Shown in pieces: positions 53,600 through 62,013 of a stretch of 64,000 nucleotides of DNA (position 1 is its first letter; every line of letters starts with the position of its first letter). The notes under the pieces were generated by a model, which saw only the letters and a list, made by a program, of their open reading frames with translations, did not search any database and was not told the origin of the DNA. The stretch is from RPQJ01 sp963746325. Its GTDB lineage: Bacteria; Pseudomonadota; Gammaproteobacteria; Steroidobacterales; Steroidobacteraceae. The position numbers and the translations under genes were made by a program. Location of the stretch: contig CAVVBC010000031.1 in the NCBI GenBank assembly GCA_963746325.1, positions 62,001 to 126,000 on the forward strand, written 5' to 3'.

Positions 53600-54004
53600 A
53601 TGCCCACGTTCAGCATCGGCCAACTTGCCAAGCGCGCAGGTGTCGCCATCGACACCGTCCGCTACTACGAGCGCAACGGATTGCTGGCGCCGGCGGGTCG
53701 CCTCGAGTCCGGCTACCGTCGTTACAGCGAAACGCAACTCAAGCGACTGCGGTTCATACGACGCGCGAAGACCCTGGGCTTCACCCTCGCGGACATTCGC
53801 GAACTGCTGGCCTTGAGCGATGAGCGCAGCGTCGCGAAGGTCAAGCGCGCCGCCGAGGCGAAGCTCGCCGACGTCGAGCAACGACTTGCCGAGCTGGAGC
53901 GGATCCGTGGCGGACTGCGGATGTTGGTCGCATCGTGCCCGGGCCACGGGCGCGCCGACGCCTGCCCGATCCTCAACGCACTGAACGAGGAGGACGCGCC
54001 ATGA
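53600..54004 (+). CDS. MerR-family metal-responsive regulator, CueR-like
   Basis: A 134-residue activator that twists its promoter on metal binding. The winged helix reads FSIGQLAKRAGVAIDTVRYYERNGLLAPAGRLESGYRRYS. A long dimerisation helix follows. The metal-binding loop CPGHGRADAC has two cysteines separated by eight residues, one more than in E. coli CueR (C-x7-C). The Ser equivalent to CueR Ser77 is kept (DERSVAKVKR), favouring monovalent copper or silver. The start is at 53600. It overlaps the ATPase gene by four bases. Confidence 0.88.
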   Translation: MPTFSIGQLAKRAGVAIDTVRYYERNGLLAPAGRLESGYRRYSETQLKRLRFIRRAKTLGFTLADIRELLALSDERSVAKVKRAAEAKLADVEQRLAELERIRGGLRMLVASCPGHGRADACPILNALNEEDAP

Positions 54005-56359
54005 ACGCTCATCACGATCACTCGGGGCACACGTGCAGCCACGGACACGGCGGGGGGAACGCGCCCGAGCCTGCAGCGACGGAGCACGTCGATCCGGTCT
54101 GTGGCATGACGGTGAAGACCGATTCACCGCATCACGCCCGTCACGAAGGGCGCGAGTATCGGTTCTGTTCGGCTGGGTGCCGCACGAAATTCGTGGCGGA
54201 CCCGGCCCGGTTCCTGGCCCCGCCCAGCACCGAACCCGAGGCGGTGCCCGCCGGGACGACCTACACCTGCCCGATGCACCCCGAGATCGTGCGCAGCGAG
54301 CCAGGCCACTGCCCGATCTGCGGCATGGCGCTCGAGCCGGTGATGCCGACCCTGGGCGACGGCGAGAACCCCGAACTGATCGATTTCAGGCGCCGTTTCT
54401 GGTGGACGCTGCCGTTGTCGATCCTGGTGCTGGCGCTGGCAATGTTCGGGCACGGCGTGAATGCCGTGTCACCCACGGTTCGCACCTGGCTCGAACTCGT
54501 GCTGACGACCCCCGTGGTGCTGTGGGCCGGCTGGCCGTTCTTCCAACGCTGGGCGCAGTCGATCGCCAATCGCAGCCCTAACATGTGGACCCTGATCGGC
54601 ACAGGCGTTGGCGCGGCATTCCTCTACAGCGTCGTCGCCACGCTGGCACCGGGGGTGTTTCCCGCCTCGTTCCACGAGCACGGGCGCGTGGCGGTGTACT
54701 TCGAGGCGGCCGCGATCATCGTCTCGCTGACGTTGATGGGCCAGATTCTCGAGCTCAAGGCACGCTCGAGCACGTCGGCGGCGCTCAGGGCGCTGCTCGG
54801 TCTTGCGCCGAAAACAGCTCGCCGGTTGGGAGCCGACGGCACGGAGGAAGACATTCCGCTCACCCACGTGCACGTCGGCGATCGCCTCCGCGTGCGCCCA
54901 GGCGAGAAAGTGCCGGTTGACGGCGAGGTGCTCGAAGGCCGGTCCAGCGTCGATGAGTCGATGCTCACCGGCGAGCCGATCCCGATCGAGAAAGCTCAGG
55001 GCGCGAAGGTGATCGGCGCCACGCTCAATGGCGTGGGCGCGCTGGTGATCCGAGCCGACAAGGTGGGTTCGAACACGGTGCTCGCCCAGATCGTGCAACT
55101 GGTCGCTCAGGCGCAGCGCTCGCGGGCGCCGATGCAGCGCCTGGCGGACAAGGTGAGTTTCTGGTTCGTCCTCGCGGTGCTGGCTGTCGCGGCCACGACG
55201 TTCGTCGTCTGGGGGATCTTCGGGCCGGATCCGTCGTGGACCTATGCCGTGGTCAATGCGGTCGCCGTGCTGATCATCGCCTGTCCGTGTGCCCTGGGTC
55301 TCGCCACGCCGATGTCGATCATGGTAGCGACCGGCCGCGCGGCGCAGGCCGGCGTGCTGTTTCGCGATGCCGAAGCCATCGAGCGGCTGCGCACCATCGA
55401 CACGCTGATCGTCGACAAAACTGGCACGCTGACGCAGGGACGACCGGCCTTCGCGAGGCGGTCGGCCACGAAGGCTTTGCCGATGAGGAGGTGCTGCGGC
55501 TGGCCGCCAGCCTCGAGCAGGGCAGCGAACATCCGCTGGCCGATGCAATCGTCACCGAGGACGACGCCGCGACCTGGCACTGACAACGGCGGAAGACTTC
55601 GAGTCCGTGACCGGCCTTGGCGTGCGCGGCCGGGTCGAGGGCCGGTCGCTCACGCTCGGCAACATCGCCCTTATGACCGACGTCGGGGCCGATGCCGGCG
55701 AGTTCGCAGACACGCCGACCGGTTGCGACTGGATGGTGCCACTGCGATGTTCCTCGCCGTTGACGGCCGTGCTGCCGGCATGGTCGCGGTCGCGGATCCG
55801 ATCAAGGACAGCACGGCAGCTGCGGTGCAGGCGCTGCGCGCCGAGGGCCTGCGCATCGTGATGGCGACGGGCGACGGTCGGACGACCGCAGAGGCTGTTG
55901 CGACGGCGCTGGGCATCGACGAGGCGCATGGCGAAGTGCGCTCCGCAGGACAAGGCGCACTGGTGGCGCGACTGCAAGCCAAGGGGCGGCGGGTCGCGAT
56001 GGCGGGCGACGGCATCAACGACGCCCCGGCACTGGCAGGGGCCGATGTCGGCATCGCGATGGGCACCGGCACGGACGTGGCGATGTCGAGCGCCCAGGTG
56101 ACGCTGGTGAAGGGCGACCTGCGCGGCATCGCTCGGGCACGCAAGATCTCGCAGGCCACCGTGGCGAACATGAAGCAGAACCTGGGCTTCGCGTTGCCTG
56201 TACAACGCGCTCGGCGTGCCGGTGGCGGCAGGCGTGCTCTATCCGGCGTTCGGGCTGCTGCTGAGCCCGATGATCGCGGCGCTGGCGATGAGCCTGTCGT
56301 CGGTCTCGGTCGTAGGCAACGCGCTGCGGCTGCGGCGCGCGTCCTTTTCGGGTGAGTAA
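54001..56359 (+). pseudogene. P1B-type copper/silver ATPase (four frameshifts)
   Basis: The N-terminus is His-rich (HHDHSGHTCSHGHGGG), then a YHS domain (DPVCGMTVK...YRFCSAGC), then a heavy-metal-binding domain (YTCPMHPEIV...GHCPICGMALEP). The ATPase core has the metal motif CPC at 428-430 and phosphorylation site DKTGT at 472. After about 55450 the frame breaks: near 55452, 55576, 55712 and 56196. The pieces (REAVGHEGFADEEVLRLAASLEQGSEHPLADAIV, EDFESVTGLGVRGRVEG, AMAGDGINDAPALAGADVGIAMG, YNALGVPVAAGVLYP) are all conserved and in order to the stop at 56359. It may be a real pseudogene or heavily error-prone sequence. Confidence 0.82.
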
Positions 56360-56546
56360 CCTACTGGGCCGTGCGTGTGCAACTCATACGCCGCACATTT
56401 TCGCGTCTGGAGGAATCACGTTATCTACGGGCTGGCACGGCTCGAGCGGAGTGCGGTCGACGCCTTGCCGGATGTGTGATCCCCGACGTCCGGTCGGGGC
56501 GTCCGCGGGCCACGGTCGGTGCCGCCGCGAGACCCGGCCCAGTTGA

Positions 56547-57815
56547 TCAAAGCGATTGCGGATCCTCGACCAGTCCGCGCAGCGTCGCGAGAAAGCGGGC
56601 CCCCATCGCACCATCGACCACGCGGTGATCGCACGAAAGCGTCAGGGTAACCATGCGACGCACGGCGGGCTGACCGTCCCGTGCCACGACGCGATCTGTC
56701 GCGGCGCCGACGGCCAGGATGGCCACCTGTGGCGGGTTGATGATCGCGTCGAAGCGATCCACGCCGAACATCCCCAGGTTGGACACCGTGAACGTGCCGC
56801 CCGTGATTTCCTCGCGGGTGAGGCGGTTGCCGCGCGCACGCTCAGCCAGGTCCGCCACCTCGGCGGAAATCTGGGCGGCGGTTTTCGTTTCGGCGGCACG
56901 CACCACGGGCGTCACGAGCCCGTTCGCAGACGCGACAGCCACGCACACGTCGGCCTGCGCGTGCTTGACGATCTCGTCTCCCTGCAGTTGGGCATTGACC
57001 TCCGGGTGCCGTGCAAGAGCGAGCGCCGTTGCTCGCACGAGCAGGTCGTTGATCGATACCTTGGTCGCACCGGCTCCGTTCAGCGTCGCGCGGCGAGCGA
57101 GCAGGGCCGTCAGTTCGACGTCGACGGCGAGACGGTAGTGCGGGATGGTCTGTTTGGATTCCAGCAGGCGTTTTGCAATTGTGGCCCGCATTGAAGTCAT
57201 GCGCTCGCGCACGGGGCCTGCGCCAGCGACCGCCGCCGACGTCGCCGCGGCACCGGAACTGCCCGACGAAACGCCTTGCAGCGACGCGGCGTACGCCTCG
57301 ACGTCTTCCTTCGAAACGCGCCCGTGGGTGCCTGTGCCCTTGATCAACGATACGTCGATCCCGAGACGCTCCGCGAGGCGGCGTGCGATCGGGCTGACCT
57401 TGCCGCCGCCTTCATCTGCGCTCACAGCGGGTGCAGTTGCGACCGCTGGCGTGAGCACCGAGGCAGTGGCGGGAGACGGGGCCGGAGCGCTGCTGCTGTC
57501 GGGCTCGAAACCGGTATCGGCCGGGCGGAAGCTGGCGATGAACGCATCCACGTCGGCGTCGGCCACGTCCGCGCCCGCAAAGACCGCGATCAATGCGCCC
57601 ACGTTCTCGGTCGCGCCTGAATCGGCCAGGATGCGCCGCAGCGTGCCGCTGGCCGGCGCCTCGACCGAGTTCACGATCTTCTCGGTCTCGACGTCGAGCA
57701 GCGCGTCACCCTTGGTGATGGTCTGCCCGGGCTGCGCGTGCCATTCGGTGATGGTGCCCTGGGTCATCTCGATGCCCCACTTGGGCATCGTGATCGGAAA
57801 GATGCGTTCGCTCAT
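56547..57815 (-). CDS. Dihydrolipoamide acyltransferase (E2) of a 2-oxo-acid or acetoin-type dehydrogenase
   Basis: A 422-residue E2: a single lipoyl domain with lipoylated Lys46 (DVETEKIVNS), a peripheral-subunit-binding domain (VSPIARRLAERLGIDVSLIKGTGTHGRVSKEDVEAY), Ala/Pro linkers, and the acyltransferase core with MRATIAKRLLESKQTIPHYRL and the catalytic SCDHRVVDGAMGA. No E1 or E3 gene lies in this window, so it depends on partners elsewhere or serves a specialised complex. It overlaps the preceding gene by four bases. The start is at 57815. Confidence 0.9.
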   Translation of the reverse strand: MSERIFPITMPKWGIEMTQGTITEWHAQPGQTITKGDALLDVETEKIVNSVEAPASGTLRRILADSGATENVGALIAVFAGADVADADVDAFIASFRPADTGFEPDSSSAPAPSPATASVLTPAVATAPAVSADEGGGKVSPIARRLAERLGIDVSLIKGTGTHGRVSKEDVEAYAASLQGVSSGSSGAAATSAAVAGAGPVRERMTSMRATIAKRLLESKQTIPHYRLAVDVELTALLARRATLNGAGATKVSINDLLVRATALALARHPEVNAQLQGDEIVKHAQADVCVAVASANGLVTPVVRAAETKTAAQISAEVADLAERARGNRLTREEITGGTFTVSNLGMFGVDRFDAIINPPQVAILAVGAATDRVVARDGQPAVRRMVTLTLSCDHRVVDGAMGARFLATLRGLVEDPQSL

Positions 57816-58417
57816 GCGGATGGACTGCCTGCGGGTGTGGAACCCAGTGCCTCGCCGTCGCCGGCGGCGAACGGGCAATACGGTTCCTTTTCGACGAGGT
57901 CGAGCACGAACGAGAGCTTCGCCATGCCTGAGATGATCGCCATGGTGACGCCGAGTTCGAGGATGTCGGCCTGGGAAAAATGCAGCGCGAGGCGGCGGAA
58001 CAGTTCCGGCGTCACGCGGCCGTCGGGGTTGGTCAGCGCAACTTCACGAGCGTAGGCAATGACCGCCTTCTCGGCGTCGGTGAACGGGCCGTGCTCGAAA
58101 TCGAGTATCGCATCCACCTGCGCCTGCGTGATGCCGGCCTCGAGGGCGCCCGGCACGTTCTGCTTGTTGCAGGTGCGGCAGCCGTGCAGCAGCGACAGCT
58201 CGAGGCGGGCCAGTTGCTTGTAACGCTGCGGGACGTTGCCGCCGAAGAAGATGCCCGCGTAGAAGTCGTTCATCACGAAGTTGAGCATCGCGGGATTCGC
58301 CGCGAATGCCTCGACGAAGGCAGGCTCGCCGGTCAGGCGGTTGAGCGTGTCCCACGCGAGGTGGAACTGCGGATCGAGTTCGGCACGCGGAGTGCGTGCG
58401 AGCGGGGTTTCGGTCAT
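57812..58417 (-). CDS. Carboxymuconolactone decarboxylase / AhpD-fold protein
   Basis: A 201-residue all-helical protein with the AhpD-type CxxC (C80-x2-C83 in LSLLHGCRTCNKQN), followed by a His/Glu region typical of the family. Members are either gamma-carboxymuconolactone decarboxylases of aromatic catabolism or thiol peroxidase adaptors. Here, within a Rieske oxygenase operon, a catabolic or a redox-protective role are both possible. The start at 58417 is 42 bp after the SDR stop. Confidence 0.85.
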   Translation of the reverse strand: MTETPLARTPRAELDPQFHLAWDTLNRLTGEPAFVEAFAANPAMLNFVMNDFYAGIFFGGNVPQRYKQLARLELSLLHGCRTCNKQNVPGALEAGITQAQVDAILDFEHGPFTDAEKAVIAYAREVALTNPDGRVTPELFRRLALHFSQADILELGVTMAIISGMAKLSFVLDLVEKEPYCPFAAGDGEALGSTPAGSPSA

Positions 58418-58459
58418 GACAGCCTCCGGAAAGCGAGCGGTTGCCGGCGCAATGCAGGC

Positions 58460-59356
58460 CTACTGGCCTGCGCGGAAATACTCGGGCTTGCCGCCGGGCC
58501 ACTCGGTGTCGCCCCAGCACATGTGGCCGCCGTCGACGACGAGCGTCTCGCCCGTGATGAATTTGCCCGAGGTCGCGGACATGTAGACAACTGCCTCGGC
58601 GATGTCCTGCACGTCACCCAGGCGCTTCATGGGGTTGGTGTACGCGAAGTGGTCGACCGCACCTTCCGGGTAGACATTGAGGCCGCGGGTTTCGATGGCG
58701 CCCGGAGCGACGCAATTGACGCGAATGCCGAGCGGCGACCATTCGGTGGCCAGGGTCTTGCTCAGGTAGATCACGCCCGCCCGCGCCGCCGTCGTGTGGG
58801 CCACCTGCGGCATGCCGCGCCAGATCGTGGCGACGATGTTGACGACGTTGCCGGGCTCGCCGCGGTCGCGCCACATGCGAGCCGCCGACTGCATCATGTA
58901 CCAGGCGCCGTTCAGGTTGGTGTCGATCACGGCGTTCCAGCCCTTGACCGAGTAATCGATCGCGCTCTGCGGGAACTGGCCGCCGCCGTTGTTGACGACC
59001 GTATCGAGTCGGCCGAAGCGCGCAAACGTCGCCTCCATCAACTGCTGCACCTGTTCCGGGTCGCGTATGGTCATGGCGTGCGTGCCGACCTGCCGGCCGA
59101 TGTGCTGCTGGACGCCCGCCGCGGTTTCGTCGAGCATTTCCTGACGGCGCCCGCAGATCATGACGTCCGCGCCGAGGCGCGACAGCAGGTAAGTGATGCC
59201 ACGGCCGATGCCGGAGCCACCGCCGGAGACGACGAACACCTTGCCCTCGAGCAGGCCGGGTCGATAGACCGTCTCGAGCGAGGCGAGCTCTTCGTCGGTG
59301 AAGCCCCACTCCCTGGGCTTCGTCGTCGGCGGCAGGCGATCGACCTTGGCTGTCAT
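58460..59356 (-). CDS. Short-chain dehydrogenase/reductase lacking the usual Tyr/Lys
   Basis: A 298-residue SDR with the NAD(P) motif GGGSGIG at 45-51 and the structural NNGG at 122-125. At the catalytic position, the usual Tyr-x3-Lys is T188-T-A-A-R192. The replacement of Tyr resembles 2,4-dienoyl-CoA reductases, which work without it, but those keep Lys. The C-terminal part (GIRVNCVAPGAIET...GETLVVDGGHMCWGD) is normal. It is likely to reduce an enoyl- or dienoyl-CoA intermediate, but activity is uncertain. The gene sits three bases after the thiolase stop. Confidence 0.85.
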   Translation of the reverse strand: MTAKVDRLPPTTKPREWGFTDEELASLETVYRPGLLEGKVFVVSGGGSGIGRGITYLLSRLGADVMICGRRQEMLDETAAGVQQHIGRQVGTHAMTIRDPEQVQQLMEATFARFGRLDTVVNNGGGQFPQSAIDYSVKGWNAVIDTNLNGAWYMMQSAARMWRDRGEPGNVVNIVATIWRGMPQVAHTTAARAGVIYLSKTLATEWSPLGIRVNCVAPGAIETRGLNVYPEGAVDHFAYTNPMKRLGDVQDIAEAVVYMSATSGKFITGETLVVDGGHMCWGDTEWPGGKPEYFRAGQ

Positions 59357-59359
59357 CGT

Positions 59360-60562
59360 TTAACCTCGGTGCAATCCCAGGACGGACACGCTCGCGACGT
59401 TGCGATTCGGGATTCCGCCCAGGTTGTGTGTCAGCCCCAGTGACGGCGAAGAGAGCTGGCGCTCACCGGCTCGTCCCAGCAGCTGCGTATAGATTTCGTA
59501 GGCCATGCGCAGGCCCGAGGCGCCCACGGGATGGCCGAAGCACTTGAGCCCGCCGTCCGTCTGGCAGGGCACGGCGCCGGTGCGGTCGTAGCGACCGTCC
59601 AGCACGTCGTGCACCGCCCGGCCGTGCGCGGAGAAACCGAGGTCTTCCATCAGCACGAGCTCGGTGATGGAAAAGCAATCATGCACTTCCATGAGATCGA
59701 TCTCGCGCGCCGGGTCGGCAATGCCGGCTTCCGCGTACGCGCGCTGCGCGGCGATGCGGCTGGTGAGCGTGTGGCCGCCATCCCAGCTTGCGTGACCCAT
59801 CTCGACGCCATTCGACGGCGCCAGTGCGAGTGCCTTCACCGTCACCATGTCGCGCTTGCCGAGTGCGGCCGCAATGGCGGGCGTGGTGACGATGGCGCAC
59901 GCGGCTCCGTCGCTCACGCCGCAGCAGTCATAGAGACCGAGCGGATAGGCAACCATCGGTGCGGCCAGCGCCTGTTCGATCGTGATGCGGTTGCGCAGGT
60001 GCGCCTTGGGGCTGAGCACCGCATTCTCGTGGCTCTTCCACGAGACGTGCGCCATGGCGCGCTTGACGTCGGCCATCGGCAAGCCGTGCCTCGCCGCATA
60101 CGCGGCGCCCAGTTGCGCGAACGCGCCCGGGGGCGTGAAGCCGGGCTGCCAGAGATCATCGAAGGTGCCCTTGGTGCGCTCAGGCAAGCCCGCGAACCCT
60201 GTGTCCTTGAGCTTCTCGACGCCAAAGGCCAGCGCGATGTCGACGGCGCCCGCTGCAACCGCATACACCGCGCCGCGCAGGGCCTCGCTGCCCGTCGCGC
60301 AGAGGTTTTCCACGCGCGTTACCGGCACGTTCGGCAAGCGCAGCGCCATCGACAGCGGCAGCCCGGAGCGCGCCACGTTCTGCTCCTGGTAAAACACGCC
60401 GAGCCAGCCCGCCTCGATGCGATCGCGCTCGATACCGGCGTCGGCCAGCGCTTCGGTGAACGCCTCGACCATCAGGTCGTCCGCGCTGCAGTCCCAGCGC
60501 TCACCGAAACGCGAGCAACCCATCCCCAGGATCGCGACCTTGTCCTTGATACCGGCAGCCAT
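59360..60562 (-). CDS. Thiolase-like protein (SCP-x/Ltp2-type lipid-transfer thiolase)
   Basis: A 400-residue thiolase-superfamily protein of the lipid-transfer group. The nucleophile position is C88 in RVENLCATGSEALRGA. Near the C-terminus are MEVHDCFSITELVLMEDLGF and GGLKCFGHPVGASGLRMAYE. Members paired with a DUF35 protein, as here, include steroid side-chain retro-aldolases (Ltp2) rather than true thiolases. It starts two bases after the stop of the ketoacyl-synthase/DUF35 gene. Confidence 0.9.
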   Translation of the reverse strand: MAAGIKDKVAILGMGCSRFGERWDCSADDLMVEAFTEALADAGIERDRIEAGWLGVFYQEQNVARSGLPLSMALRLPNVPVTRVENLCATGSEALRGAVYAVAAGAVDIALAFGVEKLKDTGFAGLPERTKGTFDDLWQPGFTPPGAFAQLGAAYAARHGLPMADVKRAMAHVSWKSHENAVLSPKAHLRNRITIEQALAAPMVAYPLGLYDCCGVSDGAACAIVTTPAIAAALGKRDMVTVKALALAPSNGVEMGHASWDGGHTLTSRIAAQRAYAEAGIADPAREIDLMEVHDCFSITELVLMEDLGFSAHGRAVHDVLDGRYDRTGAVPCQTDGGLKCFGHPVGASGLRMAYEIYTQLLGRAGERQLSSPSLGLTHNLGGIPNRNVASVSVLGLHRG

Positions 60563-60564
60563 GC

Positions 60565-62007
60565 TCAGTTCCTCACCGGGACGGCTTTCCAGAAATAGCG
60601 GTGAAAGCCACGGACCCTGTCGAAATCCTTGATGCGAAAGACGAAGCGCACGGGCAATCCGACGCTGCTCTCGCCGGGCCGCGTGTCCGTGAACTCGATG
60701 AACACGTTGCCGCCGCCTTCAATCTCGACGTTGCCGTAGACATGCGGCGGACTGCGCGTGACCGCGAGCCAGTCTTCGGTGAAGGTCTTGATGCGCCCGG
60801 ATTTCTCCGCCAGCGGTTCGGGCGTCTGCGTGTCGAATTCCCGGCACGCGGGATTGACGCAGGCCCGCGCGAGCGGGAACTGCACGGTGTCGCACTTGCC
60901 GCAACGGCCGCCGACGAACGCAGTCACGTCTCGGTGCCGACGCCAGGCGGCAGGTTGCGCCGTGCGGTTGTCGCGCTCGGCGCGCATGCCCCAGTCGATG
61001 TCGACTTCGCCGCCGTTCGACAGGAAGCGCACGTACTCACGATTCAGGACGCCGCTGGCGAGTGCGCCGGCGCAGCCGCGACCCTTGCTTGCAGCCTGGC
61101 CGGTCGCGCGCAGCACGACGACGTCGCAGCCCTGGCCGAAGCTCGCGACGACGATGAGTTCGCCGGCCTTGGCGCGCTCGAGCACGCCGCCCAGCAGCAG
61201 CAGCGGGTGGGCCACGCCGGTGTCGCCGCAGTCACCGTGCAGGTCACCGGTGACTGCCGTGGCAGCGATGCCGCAGGCCTTGGCCACGGCCGCGGCAAAT
61301 CGCTGCGGCCCCTGCACGACCAGGTGGTGCACGGCTGCAGGTGCGATCGACCCAAGGGCCGCGCTGATCGCGCGCGGCATCAGCGCGAGATAGCCCTCGT
61401 CGCGGATCCAGCGTTCTTCGTAGGCGTAGTCGTGCTCAGCATCGGCCAACCGGAAATGGTCGACGAAGTCCGCACGCTGCGATGCGTCGCTGACCCATTC
61501 GGCGGCGAGATCGGGACCGCGGCCGAGCAGGACGGCGGCGGCGCCGTGGCCGAAGCGCGATTCCTGCTCGCTGCCCGGCTTGGCGCCACGGCGGTCGGCC
61601 GCGACGACGAGCGCCGGCCCGTCACCCGTGCGCACCGCGCGGACTGCGTCGAGCAACGCGGCGACGCCGGCGCGCTGATGACCGGAGCCGTCGCTGGTAC
61701 GCAGCGTCGGCGCGAGGTCGAGCGCCTCGGCGACGACGCCCGCATTGCTGCGGTCGGCGAAGGGATGCGTGGTCGAAGCGAAGGCCAGCGCCGCGATGTC
61801 GCCGCGTGCGCGGCCGGCGAGGCAATCGCGCGCCGCCTCGACCGCCATGGTCAGGCTGTCTTCGTCCCAGGCGCAATAGCTGCGGGAACCCTGCGCCTTG
61901 CCGCCGCGCAGGCCGCTCGCCCAGCCGGTGGCTTCGGCAATGGCCGAGCGCTCGAGACGCAGGCGCGGCAGGTAGGCGCCGAACTGCAGGATGCCGACGT
62001 CGTGCAC
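60565..62007 (-). CDS. Ketoacyl-synthase III/HMG-CoA-synthase-like domain fused to DUF35 zinc-ribbon/OB domain
   Basis: A 480-residue fusion. Residues 1-345 are a KAS III/HMG-CoA-synthase-type fold (GILQFGAYLPRLRLERSAIAEATGW, AALAFASTTHPFADRS, IVVASFGQGCDVVVLRA). Where the catalytic Cys would be expected, around residues 104-110, the sequence is TSDGSGHQ with no Cys. Residues 365-480 form a DUF35 module: a zinc ribbon with C369, C372, C383 and C388, then an OB fold. DUF35 partners usually activate thiolase-fold enzymes, and the neighbouring thiolase is the obvious one. Confidence 0.85.
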   Translation of the reverse strand: MHDVGILQFGAYLPRLRLERSAIAEATGWASGLRGGKAQGSRSYCAWDEDSLTMAVEAARDCLAGRARGDIAALAFASTTHPFADRSNAGVVAEALDLAPTLRTSDGSGHQRAGVAALLDAVRAVRTGDGPALVVAADRRGAKPGSEQESRFGHGAAAVLLGRGPDLAAEWVSDASQRADFVDHFRLADAEHDYAYEERWIRDEGYLALMPRAISAALGSIAPAAVHHLVVQGPQRFAAAVAKACGIAATAVTGDLHGDCGDTGVAHPLLLLGGVLERAKAGELIVVASFGQGCDVVVLRATGQAASKGRGCAGALASGVLNREYVRFLSNGGEVDIDWGMRAERDNRTAQPAAWRRHRDVTAFVGGRCGKCDTVQFPLARACVNPACREFDTQTPEPLAEKSGRIKTFTEDWLAVTRSPPHVYGNVEIEGGGNVFIEFTDTRPGESSVGLPVRFVFRIKDFDRVRGFHRYFWKAVPVRN

Positions 62008-62013
62008 TTGGGT

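Noticed and set aside
56360..56546. CCCCGAC-GTCCG-GTCGGGG hairpin as terminator between the ATPase and E2 genes
   Set aside because: The stem is only 7 bp and no T-run follows on either strand.
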